A stretch of 64,000 nt of DNA from Calliopum simillimum (lineage: Eukaryota > Arthropoda > Insecta > Diptera > Lauxaniidae): positions 23,561,187 to 23,625,186 of the forward strand of contig OX638368.1 in the NCBI GenBank assembly GCA_951812925.1, written 5' to 3'. Below are positions 1 through 11,517 of this stretch, piece after piece. The position numbers and the translations under genes are program-made. How positions within the stretch are numbered: the stretch's first letter is position 1; every line of letters begins with the position of its first letter. The notes beneath the pieces were generated by a model. That model worked only from the letters and a program-made list of their open reading frames with translations, was not told the DNA's origin and ran no database searches.

Positions 1-1052
1 CAATTGTTATTAAATAAAATGCATACAAAATCCTACATACCCATTTATTTTTAGTACTTTTTGTTTGCAAATTTTTTTAGCCAAATTAAAGTTATTTTAA
101 AAAATATAAAAAAAATTTTTCAAATATTAAAAACCGGAAAATGCTAATTTTCTTTAGAGCAGGAAAAAAAAAGACGGGACATGCGGGCATTGTCCTTAAA
201 CGTACAGATAGTACAGATTCCATATTTTAAGATAGGAAAAATTCACAACCCCGCTTTTCCCCGTTTACTTTAAATATTTATAAAATTTACACCACAAAAT
301 TTTTATCAAATGCTTTTGAATTTTTTTAAAATTTGATATTTTTTACAGCCTACTTTTATATGTCAAAAACACTATTAACTATTAAAATTTTAATATGGTT
401 TTTTACAGCCTAAAAGCATGCACAAATATTTTTTCCAGATAACTTTCGTGGTTTTATTTATTTGAATATCTTTTTTTCTATTTATTGCATTTAAAAATTA
501 ATTGCATTTCTGAAAACAGCGTAAAAAAATGTATCAGTATGGTAAATCTTATTGAAATCGAACCAAAACTGTGGAACTTCCGTTCCGTTGTATGGAGTGA
601 CAGCACTGTGGGTCGGCAAAACAGTTTTTATTCAAAACCAAGGCGTTATTTTAAATGAAGTTTTATCTACTTTTTTTTTTTTGATATTACGCAATGTCGC
701 AAACTCAGACTAAACAGTTTTTCAATTTGTATTACAAAAAAAGATCGAATAAATTTCTTAAAATGTAGGGGAAGGGTACCGGGTGTGGGCACCGTTTTGT
801 TTTCGACTCATAACTTTTGACCAAATGTATATTATGCAGACATATAAGTATCAATGGAAAGCTAAAGACCTTAGCTAACTATTGGTGAAAAAAGTAAATT
901 GATTTTGTCAGTTGGAAAAATTACATAAAAAAAATAGTGATCATTTTTGGCAAAAAAAAAAATTTTGGGTCCGGTTGTGGGGAAAAATGTGCGGCTAAAA
1001 ATGGGAAAATATGAAATTAAACGCAATCAATTAGAGAGAAAGCAAAATTAAC
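1..1052. other. AT-rich non-coding stretch
   Basis: No gene seen. The sequence is AT-rich with many A and T runs. From about 770 to 1010 it becomes less biased, with G-rich patches such as GGGTACCGGGTGTGGGCACC. That patch lies next to the pogo-like relic that follows and could be part of the same decayed transposon, but I found no matching inverted end. Confidence 0.5.
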
Positions 1053-1340
1053 TTATTTCGGAAACATTGACTCACAAAAATTTAACAAATTCTGCTCAAC
1101 GGCTTCAATAAATTCAGCGTCACTGAAAACGTCTGGATCGAATGGCATCATGCCTGTTGCTTCGAAACCAGACTTTAATATCTTCGGCTGATGACAGATC
1201 AATTGTTTTGCAGATTAAGCTAGCTAGGTGAAGTAATTTCTAGTCCTTTTTGACATTGATCTTTTGCCAAGCATACATTTTTGTACCAATCCATGCCCGC
1301 CATCTGCTCCTCGGTCTACTTGTCTGCAAACTCAATACCG
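1053..1340 (-). pseudogene. pogo/Tigger-like transposase relic, internally deleted
   Basis: The minus strand reads as two joined ends of a pogo/jerky-type transposase. The upstream part (about 1340 to 1265) reads FVKNLGIEFADK, a stop, then TEEQMAGMDWYKN, which matches the style of the CENP-B/Tc5 helix-turn-helix DNA-binding domain, where AGxDW is typical. The downstream part, in another frame, reads KSGFEATGMMPFDPDVFSDA and continues to a TAA at 1053-1055, like the C-terminus after the DDE domain (GF.ATG..PF.P). The catalytic core is missing, so most of the gene was lost. It cannot encode a working enzyme. Family assignment rests on these motifs only. Confidence 0.6.
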
Positions 1341-3239
1341 AGATTTTTTACAAAGTGTTAGTGTTTTTTTTACGTTATTAAGTTCGAATAACTATGAATA
1401 CCCATAAATCGAGAGTAGCTGACACAATTTTTTTAAACAATATGAGTACATTATACATGAATTATTTGCCCAGATTCGAAAAAAAAAATTGCATAAATTT
1501 TCCTCTCAGTGTATCTATAAACGTTGACAATGATGACAACCATTAGTATAGCGAAGAAAAGTGTAATAAACCCACACACATTTCGCTACTTGTGAGGCGT
1601 CTTCCGCCTTTGAATTCTTCAAGATGCAAGTCATCATGTCAAATAGTTCTCAAGCGCTTTTCTTTCTGCAGCATTTTGAGTTCTACATACAATCACTTAG
1701 TATTTTTATTTTATATTTCTTAAAATGAATTTTAAAATGAGTATGCACTCATATACTACATGCCTACATATATATTCAGCTAATTAAGATAAAATTTATT
1801 TTACTTTTCTTGTCACTTTAAATATATATGTATGCATATAATTCATTAGAATATTTTCATTAAACTATTGTTTGTCATGTCTCATATGAAATTATACTTT
1901 TAAATGCCCACTTTCACACGCGTACACCCTACATTAAGCGCATACCATCTGTTGCAAACTGTTAAAAAGGCGTGGCAGTATGAAAAGTTCACATAAAATT
2001 TATAAAATCTATCCCCTTTCGTTAGATCAAAGTAACGTAGAAAAAGGTATTTGGATCGTTTAGCATTCTTAAGGTTTCAGTTACTTTAAAGGATTGAAAT
2101 CAAAATACATTTTTGTAATGAAACAATGTGTGTACTTGATAGTATCATAATTCAGAGATCGAACTCTTAAAAGAAGACGTTTTCAAGAAAAAAATCGCTA
2201 TCCGATATTTCAAATAACTTCAGTTAAAGATTATCTTACAAATATTTTAAAGCGTTTTTGTATGAAATACATTGTTAAAACCTACAGTTGTGGATGCGTT
2301 GTAGAGCATTTAAGTTTCAAACATACCGGAAGAACTTGTTCATTTGATTTAAAGTATTTTCTGCTTAAAATACATATATGTAAGTATTTATTATATTTAA
2401 AGCAAATTAAATATAATTTTTGTTTTGTAAACAAAGAAAAATTTTATTGCATTTGGCACTAGCATGCTAAAATGCTTTCCTGAGATATGTAACATATGTT
2501 TCCATAGCATCTTGATATTTTTAGCAATGATTTTTATTTTAAATTTATTTATTGACACAGTTTTTTTTCTTGTTCTTAATTTTTCAGAATTTGTAAATTG
2601 AGTTACTTACCATCGCTAAACTACAACTTTCGACAAAGGTAAGTCATTAATTTCTGAAATCAAAAAATATATGTAATTCTAGCAAAATTGCTTACTTTTG
2701 TATTACGAGAGCCTACAAATATGTGTTGGAATGCGCATAGTATAAGCCTTAAGTTTGATTTTACACAATGATTTATTTTTAATTTTGCATTATTTCAGGT
2801 TTCTTAATTTATTAATGAACATGATTTCATTGTTATCGCATATATTTATAGGAATTTTCACTAGTCAATTGCTGGGTCTTGGATAGTAAACTTGAAGTAC
2901 TGCACAGCAAAAAGTTAGAGTGTAAAATTCAAACCAAATTACTTAGAATGAATATACCAAACTTGGTATAAAATCTATGTTTCAATTTGGTATACAAACC
3001 GTTGCGCTTAATCGTTTAAAATGTATACACATAAAGTATTAATATAATTTAAACTATTTTGGCTTAAATTTTGTAGTATTACTGTATAAAAATCTTTTAT
3101 ACTTTTTGTGTATAAAATTTATATAGAAGTTCATATGAAAGTATTTGAAACCATTTTATGTAAAATTCATTTTATGCCCATATAAACCAATCTAAAGCAC
3201 AATAATTCTATAAAAAAAAAATATCATTCAACTTACATT
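1341..3239. other. AT-rich non-coding stretch
   Basis: No gene or clear repeat structure seen. Short open frames, including one of 66 codons from 2262, have AT-driven composition and no recognisable motif. The patch 2894-3130 has several short direct and inverted copies of GGTATA and GTATAAAA and may be an old transposon fragment. Confidence 0.45.
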
Positions 3240-3490
3240 AATTACATATATTAACTTTAAGAGAAATATTGAAGAAAACACTTACACTTTTTTACCTTTT
3301 TACGATATCTCTAAGCAAAAAAAATATGTCGACATAATAAGGTTTTAAAGAAAAAGATTAGAACTTCCAATTACGTTATCGGATTTTACTAGTTAACATT
3401 TTATTATCTAGCAAAAAACGGTATTTTTTGCTTCTTAGGTTAGGATATCTCAAGAACTATACGCCATAAAGCAATTCTGAAGACGAATTC
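3240..3490 (+). repeat. Family E repeat copy
   Basis: This stretch matches 52310-52570 over much of its length. Shared landmarks are GGTTTTAAAGAAAAAGATT, then AGCAAAAAACGGTATTTTTT, then TTAGGTTAGGATATCTCAA. A shorter third copy lies at 25340-25500. No coding capacity is evident. It is a dispersed repeat whose fullest copy is an inverted repeat (51892-52797). Class unknown. Confidence 0.6.
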
Positions 3491-5424
3491 GAATTCAAAT
3501 CGAAAACGATTGTTTTTACTTTTGTTTGTTGTACTTTTTTATAGGGAGATAATACCACAATTAGAAAATGGGTGGTCCGATCGGATTTTCTAGTCAATGG
3601 AAAAACTATCGCAAAAGTCTCTAGAATCTCCCCCATTTTCAGTTTTTGTCGAGTTTTTTTCGTAATAATTGCGTGCTCATAGCAAACTGTGAGGAGCCAG
3701 CAATGTAAGAATTCCCGACTACCCACAGCGATATTAATAAAAAAATCTGTATCTATCTTTGTTCGACATAAATATGCTCTTAATTTTCATATGATATAAC
3801 AAATAAAATTCATAATAATTAAAATAAGCAATTCGATTTTCTCTAAACAAACAAATTAACAAAGTTCATTGACATTTTCAGCAATGAATGAGTAATACTT
3901 AAACTTAAATACATTAGTTAGTATATACGTATGTAGATATGTATAATTTGATTATAGAAAAAAAGCAACAAAACAATACAAAACAATATACCTATATAAT
4001 ATATATTATATAGTATTATATTGCTTAGTAGAATAGCACAATATTTAGACAAAACAATTTCCTTATAGTCAGCTAAAATACGAATGCAAAAAGTTCGATA
4101 AGAAATCGCCAGGTCTCTCTTATTATAGGGCTCTGTTCGAAAGCAAAACAAATAAAATTAGGTAGTTAACGTTTCAATGTTTACAAACATCAATTGTACT
4201 TTGTCTGTCTGGCAGTTGCTAATTTTAAAGTCAATAACAATAAAAAAAAAAAATAAAAACAAATATTAAAAAACAATAAAAAATAAAAAAATCTTATCAA
4301 ATAAGGTCACTTTTGATATATGACATGTATTTATTAGAAACCAGACACTGGGCTATTTAATGTGTTGAAAGAACTTTTAAGTGAATTTCTGTGTAAAGAA
4401 ATTTTTTAATTAGTGCGTTTTTTTAAGCTTCTTTAAAAAGAACGCAATTTTGTGTCATTCTCCCTGTAAGTTTTTTTTTTATATAACTATACATATTCTT
4501 TATATAATCAATAAACAATTAGAATGGCTATCCACCAGTTTCAACTTTTTAAAAAACAATTGCTATTTTCATTATGATATAAGTGTTTCCGCAACATTTT
4601 ACCATTCTCCCGTAAAGTAATTCTCCCATCAAATTTACTCCGGGAAAATGGTTCTCTTACGAGTGATTGTTGTTTATTGGTTAATTCATTAGAACCTAGT
4701 GATTTTTGAAAATCTTATTTAATTTTTACTTTTTTTTTTGACTAAATTAAAATTTTTGGTTTCAGAAACGCTCAGATAAACTTTTTTAGAATTGTGCAAA
4801 ACTTTTGGTGTTGCAAAGTAAATCTACCCTGGGCGTAGTGAATTAAAATTATTTTTGGAAATTACACGATTACCCCCAGAAATCTGTCAAAAAAGAGCTG
4901 AAATGTTTTGAATTTATTTTAGAGGTCGCCCATAGTCTGTTGATACGATACATCTCAAATTTTTTGACTTGAATCAAAAAACATATGTAAAGAAAATAAT
5001 ATCTCAAACGTAACATCAACCATATATTATGTTTTTTAGCTAAGTAAAGGTTTTCTGATAATAAATTAAATTTTTTTTCACATAAAAAATACCACTACTT
5101 AGTCGAATTTGAATATAAACCATTATGGGGTGATGTCAACATTAGAAGCATTAAGTATTATTAATTTCTTTTTCCAGCGTTTTTATGTTTATTTCAATGG
5201 CTTGGGCGCCTAAAAGCAGGCAACGTGCATAAAAAGTTCGATAAGAGCATTTAAATTTTATGCTTCAGTAATGTAGATCGATTAATTGAATAAACTTATC
5301 GACACTGTAGAACCCAAAATGATGCGAATTTTAGCAACTATGTATTTTCAAGAAATGTTAGGTATTTTCGTGATAATAGCCGAAGCGAAAATATAGTCAT
5401 ATTGTGTATTGACATATTGTTATT
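3491..5424. other. AT-rich non-coding stretch
   Basis: No gene recognised. Open frames at 3457-3726 and 3918-4151 on the minus strand lack motifs and a credible start. 4880-5110 shows weak similarity to 18660-18960 (shared GTCAAAAAAG.GAGCTGAAAT and AGAGGTCGC), suggesting an old dispersed repeat of unknown class. Confidence 0.4.
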
Positions 5425-5696
5425 AATTAATACGCAAGACAAAAATGTGTCTTCCTGAATTAAACACCATTAAAAAGAAATTTGTGCGTAGGTGTGCACA
5501 AAGTTAAAATTATGTTAATATGTTGCTTTTAAGCCAGGTAAAATGAAATACAAATTTTTTTAAAAAAGCACAATTAGATAGACAAAAAGCATAGCACTGA
5601 CTTCATGTACTAAAAGTGTCCAAAAAGTACTAAAATTATTTAATACAATTGTAATCGAATTTTGACAATTGGGCAATTCTAATTATTATTATTATT
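5425..5696 (-). repeat. Family B repeat copy
   Basis: Copy of a 0.3-0.4 kb dispersed repeat also seen at 11518-11831, 31818-31962, 37070-37494, 42267-43454 (interrupted) and 60926-61010. Read on this strand of the window it begins with TTAATACGCAAGACAAAAA, passes ACACCATTAAAAAG and a GTGCACAAAGTTAAAATTAT block, and ends near GGGCAATTCTAATTA. No coding capacity and no clear terminal inverted repeat, so its class is undecided. It looks diverged compared with the copy at 11518. Confidence 0.65.
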
Positions 5697-5802
5697 CCAC
5701 GGAAATTTTATTTGAAGGAGTAAAACTGATGAGATGGAGTGGAGAACAATTTCGTTGGCTTGTTATCGGAAACTAACTGACCGATTTGAATAAAATTCTC
5801 AA

Positions 5803-6045
5803 CTAGAAGAAGCTAGGTTTCAGGCTAAAAAAGTGGAATTTGCCACGCCCCCCTAAAATTTGATTCGTATTATCTCTGAAACTATTTAATGTATATGTGT
5901 AAAGTGCATTAAAACAAATAATTTTCAGTGAAAAATGGGCGGTGCCACGCCCATAGATGAGATTTGATACATATCTAAAATGCATCGGTACAATTTACAT
6001 CCTTTGAAAAATTGGCGATGCTTTACCCACTGTACAAGACAAGGT
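5803..6045 (-). repeat. Diverged family C fragment (tandem-unit half)
   Basis: Contains the repeated module seen in the right half of the family C elements at 14634-15482 and 59945-60783: a TATCTCTGAAACTATTTA block, then a GATGAGATTTGATACAT block, separated by copies of a GCCACGCCC block. The order and spacing follow 60000-60310. Divergence is high. It stops about 40 bp short of the mariner that starts at 6088. Confidence 0.55.
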
Positions 6046-6087
6046 AGAAACACCGCACACTTGGAAATGCTAGTTGTACAATATATA

Positions 6088-7345
6088 CGAGGGCTGCTAG
6101 ATATATTTCTGGCCTAATAATGAAAATGCGAATATTTATCATCAAAAATGGTTTTATTGTATTTCAAAGTATTCTCCAGCATGATTTATACACTTTTGCA
6201 TGCGCTCAAACCAATTGTCGAAGCACTTTTTCCACTCCGATTGAGACACCTCCAAAACATGGATTTTGAACGCTTCAGCAGCATCTTCTGGCGACGAAAA
6301 TCATTGACCACGAATTTTTTTCTTGATGTGCAGGAATAGCAAGAAGTTATTGGGTGCCAAGTCAGGGCTGTACGGCGGATGATCCATCAATTCGACGTTT
6401 TGGCCGGTCAAAAAGGCGCTGGTTTGAGCCGATGTGTGAGAAATCACATTGTCATGATGAACAATGATTCGTTTTCTCTTGTTCGTTTTTCGAATTTCTC
6501 CGAAGACTTCAGGCAAACAAATTGTGGTGTACTACTCAGAATTGACCGTCCTACGTTGCTCAAGCAGAACAGTCGCCACATGACCAGTTTTGCCGAAGAA
6601 ACAGGCGACCATGTGCTTCGAAGTGGTTTTCACACGAACAACTTTCGTTGGATTTGGCTCGTCTTCGAAGACCCACACGGTCGATTGCTGTTTGTTTGTG
6701 ACGATCTTATAAACGTCTTTTGAAGCACCGTGATCGTATTTTTTCAACATTTCTTTGCACCAATCGACACGAGCCTTTTTTTGAGCGATTGTCAAATTGT
6801 GCGGGATCCAACGAGAACAAACATATTTTACAGCCAGGTGTTCATGCAAAATCGAATGTATTGGAGTGGAACTAATGTGCAAGGATGCCTCTATCTCACG
6901 GTATGGCAAATGATGATCTTGTATTATCAGTTCACGCACGGCATCAATGTTCTCTGGCACAACGACCGTTTTTGGACGACCTTCACAGAATTCGTCTTTG
7001 AGCGAGCGTCGGCCACGACTGAATTCATTAAAACAGTTTTTCACAGTGTTATAGAATGGTGCTTCATCGCCATACAAAGATTTAAGTTCATTGATGCACT
7101 CTTGTCGTGATAATCCACGTCGAAAGCTGTGAAAAATGATCGCACGAAAATGTTTACGAGTTCATTCCATTTTTTTGCCAAATTGATTTTTTCAAGTCAC
7201 TGTAAACAACACAAATGATGATCGTACGTCAAAACGTTCTGAGTACGTTTATGCTTAAAAATGTCAAACTTTCCAATGGCAATGTCAGATTGCACCTAGC
7301 AACACTTAGTGTTGCCTAGGCCAGAAATATATCTAGCAGCCTACG
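6088..7345 (-). mobile_element. mariner element, family A copy 1 (full length, dead)
   Basis: A 1258-bp element bounded by inverted ends sharing GGCTGCTAGATATATTTC followed by TGGCCTA, with TA on both sides (6086-6087 and 7346-7347), the target duplication expected of the Tc1/mariner superfamily. Length fits the usual 1.3 kb of mariners. It carries one transposase gene on the minus strand (see next entry). A second, rearranged copy of the same family is at 49461-50235. Confidence 0.9.
6154..7170 (-). pseudogene. mariner transposase (family A), inactivated
   Basis: Minus-strand transposase of about 339 codons, from the ATG at 7168-7170 to the TAA at 6154-6156, close to the usual mariner length of about 345. 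The N-terminal part has the helix-turn-helix region (KSLYGDEAPFYNTVKNCFNE), then the linker motif SRWIPHNLT (family WVPHxL) and the catalytic region with HHDN and PPYSPDLAP. It is dead in several ways that can be read directly: TGA at codon 3 (the other copy has a leucine there), a TAG within the catalytic domain just after the run RRTVNSE (6532-6534), a TGA near the C-terminus, a deletion of about a dozen residues that removes the first catalytic aspartate (YKIVTN runs straight into KQQSTVW), and APNN in place of APxD, so the third aspartate of DD34D is asparagine. Confidence 0.9.
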
Positions 7346-7347
7346 TA

Positions 7348-9885
7348 CCAAGATTCATTAAATATGCTTGTTTGGTCGGTTTATAGCTTTCATTTCATAA
7401 AAAATTCCAAGGCTATACCTTTGATAAGACTCCGCTTCGGCTGCTGCTGCTACGTTGATTGTAGTGACGCTTTTAATCCGCTGGGCATACACATGATGGC
7501 GATGGAAAGTCTCTGGCGACGACTATGAGTCTGTTCCTTAGACCAGGAGTCGCTGTCGAAGACCTGGATTCACTTTGGAAGTCGCCTTTTATGAGATGGA
7601 ATCGCTGCTGCTGGCGACGATGACACCTCGAAGGAAAGCGATGAATTGCCTTTGCTTATACGTGAGCAATTAAGAAATTTGCTTAAAAAGAATAACCCAG
7701 AACACCTTGCTTTAAGTTAATTTTACTTTTATTGTTATATAAACTTTATAAAATTAAAAATAAATAATAAAATTTACAATTAAAGAGAGCTGCAGTCGCT
7801 ACATAGCTGCGTGGATGATTTGCAACGAGTGATGACATTTTTAACTTGGACTTACGACTTTCTCAAGTGTCAAGTTGAGAATTTGCATTCAGCTATCGTC
7901 AGCCGTTTATTTTGCATAAGAGTAAGCGAGACGACAACACTCGTTGGGGTTAAAAAGTATAATGCATACTTATTCAAAGTTTTGACAACAGATTGTAACG
8001 AGTAGTTACAGATCGTGCGGGTGGACAGTGTTGCCGTTAGTCGAATAATCACACTAGAGTTTGGGAGTTTACGTGTTTCCCCGCGTAAACAATGCTTATG
8101 ATAATATTCCCCACTAAAAAACATTTTTTTTTTTGACGTATAGTGTAAATGCATTTGAGGGTCAATCATTGTTCTTACAATACCCAAACCGATACAAAGA
8201 AAAAAATCTTCTGCGTGTAGGTATCTATAAATTTCAATGTCGTGTGATTTTGGTTTTCCTCCACAAATAACTACACTACTGCTAAATGTCATACATATAC
8301 GTAAGTATGTACATACATTATTAAAACGCAAAAAGAACCGCATCTCCTTATTATTCAAGGTATCCTTAAAAGTTTGCTCCTACGCATGTCCTCGGTTTTG
8401 TTTTTAGTGTATTTTGTTATTCGTCTGCACTTTCATAACAAAAACAAAATGTTCAACAAATACAAGCAAAGAAACGTTGACGGTATATCGTATGATACTG
8501 TCTAGGGGGTGGTTGTTATACATTCCTTATATTAAAAATGTAGCCCTTTTTGTTGTCTAAAGGATATATTGAATCGAAAGCGAAAGTTTTGCTCCACTCT
8601 ACTGACGCAAGCAGAATTAATTTTCATTTAATTGCATTCAACAAATGCTGCTGCCTAGGTAACGGCACGTAGCCTAAAAGTATACTTTGAAAATTTTTCG
8701 TCCTTGCTTTTGAGTGGGTGTGAACAGAGCATAAATGACGAAAAACGAGCATAACACGCAACAAAGATAAACAAAACGAAAAAAAAAAAGAATAAACTAA
8801 TAAAAAATCCTGCTAAATGTCATATACCAAGCCTAAAAAAAGCTACCTAATGAAAATTCAAGGACCTTCTAATGAAAATCATACCATAAAAGCCACAAAA
8901 AAAGGAAAGTGAAAGTTCCCTCAGTCGAAGCTTCTAGTGATGGTGATGGGTGTAGCCGAGAAGCTCGGTAACACAAAACGGAAGAGCCGAACAAAACAGA
9001 GATGGCGGAAAATTTTAGAGTCATAACTTTTTTCAATGAATTTGTAATTTAGTAGCGAGTAGTTGCGTGCATGTAGTTGAAAAGCTTAAAGTGTGTGCGT
9101 GCGTTGGAACCTACCTCACACCAGTGCGCACCCACACATTTTTATGTTCGCCCACTTTTATGCTGCCGCGTTTGGGCGCTGAAAATTGCTTTGCTTGTGG
9201 GTTCTGTTGTTCTTTTGCCAAGGCCCCTCTTGTGTAAGTATTTAGTAAGGTCAGGGCAAAAACAAGTTGGAGGCGAATTTAATCACGTAGACACTAAAGT
9301 AAAAAGCTCTTTTACACCGAAATTTTTCCATCCAATTCTTCTTTCACTACAGAAAACTTGAAATGTCCTTTGCTTTGCTTTTCTTTTTATTTACCAAGTC
9401 GATATTCCCGTTGATTTACTCAAGTATTCAAGGACATGTCTACACTTCTATGTAGGAGTTTATAATATAACAAGTAAACCCTCCCCCACAAGCCATGTGT
9501 TTGGCGCTAGCGGTTTGTCAAAGGTTACACATTTAAGTTGTATAAAGTACATATTAAAGAAATTCCTTGAAATCTTTAGAAAAATTAATATGCACAGAGT
9601 TGTATTTGGGATTTCAAATTAAGCTTTCATTTCATGTATTTTATTCTTTTGATATTGAAAAAATATGCCTCGAATTAGGAGGGTACTTAAAAATTAGTCC
9701 TAATTCTTTTCAATTTGCAATTTTTCCCATGATTTTTTCTTTTTTTTTTTTGATTACTTGTACTTGTTATTCTCAAATGGTGTGGTAATTTGAAGACGGA
9801 TGCCAATCGCACATGCATTGATGTGTAAATTTTATAAGTAAACTAGCATATTCCGGTATGTTTTTCTTCACCTTGTTTCAAAAAG
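7348..9885. other. Non-coding stretch; possible LTR-like piece
   Basis: No recognised gene. 7420-7640 is richer in G and C, with CTGCTGCTG and GGCGACGA runs, and 7690-8060 contains, on the minus strand, AATAAAA-type signals followed by a less biased segment; together this could be a decayed LTR retrotransposon end, but I found no primer-binding site or paired LTR. A 162-codon minus-strand frame (7870-8358) has no motif. 8360-9560 shows nothing definite; it is less AT-biased and may include unique host sequence. Confidence 0.35.
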
Positions 9886-10010
9886 TTGTTATTTATCCTG
9901 TTGCATTTTACATATACCGTATCTCATCTTTGTGCGTCAAATAGTTTCAGAGATATGACCAATTTCATTTCTGGAGGCTTGGCATCTTTCAAGAGTTTTT
10001 TCCTGTGCCA
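9886..10010 (+). repeat. Family C fragment
   Basis: Short match to the tandem-unit half of family C: a block reading TCAAATAGTTTCAGAGATATGA followed by a degenerate GGCTTGGCAT, in the same order as 15395-15440. Only one unit is present. The following 10080-10350 is degenerate A/T-rich sequence built from CAAAGTTTTT-like words. Confidence 0.45.
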
Positions 10011-10382
10011 ACTTTTTTTTTTTCGTCTCAATATTTTTTACAGTTTGCTTTGTACTTTTTCAAGTTTAACGCGTATATTTTAATTTCGTGCCAATACTTT
10101 TTTATGAGAATTCAGCAATATATATAAAAAATTTTCCAAAAAACTTAAAAAAATTCTTCAAAAAAATTTCTCAAAATAAAAATCAAAAAAAAAAAAAAAA
10201 AATACTCTTCAAAGTTTTTATGTAAATGTTTTTAAAAAATTTCAGCCTTATAACAGTTTTTGCAAAAAACCCAAACAAAACTTTTAAAAATTAAAGTAAA
10301 AAAAAACTTATTCTTCAAAGTTTTTTCAAAAAGTTTTAAAAACTTTTATCCTTAACCCTTTCGACTCGGCTGGGACAATATA

Positions 10383-11306
10383 CAGGGTCCGCCAAATAAC
10401 TTTTTTTTTTTTGAAAATTCTATAAAAAAAAACTACTGGATATTTTCTCAAATTCCTTTTTTTATTTGAAAGTACAATCCTTCCGGTTAATAATGGAAAA
10501 TAATTTCATTCAAATGGCTGCCTCGGCTGGCCATGCAGTAGCCTACACGTTCGGTCCAATTTTTAAGCACATTATCGATTGTGTGCAACTGTATTTCACC
10601 AATGGCTTCACGAATATTGTCGTTTAAAGCGTCAATTGTCTCTGGCTTGTCGGCGTAACACTTGTCTTTGAGGGCACCCCACAAATAATAGTCCAAAGGT
10701 GTCAAATCGCAGCTCCGAGGTGGCCAAACGACATCAGCTCTGCGGCTGATAATGCGATCTTCAAAAACAGGGCGCAAAACATCGAGTGTAGCTTCGGCTG
10801 TGTGGCACGTAGCGCCGTCCTGTTAAAACCAAATGTTGCCAATATCCTCCTCTTCAATTTTTGTGAACAAAAATTCGTTCAACATGGCCCGATAACGAAC
10901 GCCATTGACTGTAACGGCCACTCCTTGCTCATTTTCGAAGAAAAATGGCCCAATTATGCCGCTGGACCAAAATCCGCACCAAACAGTGACTCTTTTTGGG
11001 TGCAGCGGCTTTTCAATGTATGCGTACGGGTTTTCTGTGCCCCAAATGCGACAATTTTGCTTGTTTACATACCCGCCAAGATCAAAATGAGCTTCATCTG
11101 AAAAGATGATTTTTTTGGCAAAATCGGTATCATGATTTTCAAAGTAATGTCGCAATATTTCCCAGCGTTGTTCAAGCGTATACACAACCATATTCGTTCA
11201 GCGGAAGGATAAAACTAATTATCTGTCGAATCAGACATGAGCTAAGTGTTACCATTCACGAAATAAGCACTAGTTGAAAAAAAAAAACGTTAGATGGCGG
11301 ACCCTG
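10383..11306 (-). mobile_element. rosa-like DD41D mariner, deleted
   Basis: A 924-bp element with inverted ends (left CAGGGTCCGCCAAATAAC, right ending GTTAGATGGCGGACCCTG) and TA duplications at 10381-10382 and 11307-11308. It carries a shortened transposase on the minus strand. It sits inside the TTAA-flanked MITE described above and must be the younger insertion. Confidence 0.9.
10487..11191 (-). pseudogene. DD41D mariner transposase, internally deleted
   Basis: Minus-strand transposase remnant starting with ATG at 11189-11191. The first 20 or so residues (MVVYTLEQRWEILRHYFENH) are fused directly to the catalytic domain (FAKKIIFSDEAHFDLGG), so the DNA-binding region was deleted in frame. 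The first catalytic aspartate (FSDEAHF), the second (QDGATCH) and the third (LTPLDYYLWG) are all present. The spacing from the second to the third is 41 residues, the DD41D signature of the rosa group described in tephritid flies (family knowledge). A TAA replaces an expected glutamine codon just before QDGATCH, splitting the gene into two frames (10823-11191 and 10487-10777). Ends with TAA at 10487-10489. Confidence 0.88.
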
Positions 11307-11517
11307 TATATATGTAAATTGGGATATATTGTCCCAGCCGGGTCGAAAGGGTTAAAAAACTAGTTCCAAACAAAATTTCTTTTAAAAAACTTATAGTTAA
11401 TCTTTTCAAGTAAAACATTTTAAGAACTTTTTATGATCGAAGTTTTATAAACTTTTATGCAAAAAACAATTTTCAAAAATCTTTTTAAATAAAAATTTTA
11501 AGGTCTAAATTATAGGT

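Larger units (their letters stand above)
10356..11351. mobile_element. piggyBac-type MITE (TTAA target) split by a mariner
   Basis: The two ends form an inverted repeat of about 27 bp: CCCTTTCGACTCGGCTGGGA at the left and its complement (one mismatch) at 11325-11351. TTAA lies immediately outside both ends (10352-10355 and 11352-11355), the target duplication of piggyBac-type elements, whose ends typically begin CCC. With the inner mariner and one TA removed, only about 70 bp remain, so the original element was a tiny non-autonomous MITE. Class is inferred from TTAA and CCC ends. Confidence 0.7.

Noticed and set aside
6379..7110. Two plus-strand open frames of 114 and 126 codons.
   Set aside because: They lie antisense to the mariner transposase, whose motifs are clear on the minus strand.
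7870..8358. A 162-codon minus-strand open frame.
   Set aside because: No domain or motif, no clear start context, and composition is like the surroundings. Kept only as a note in the stretch entry.
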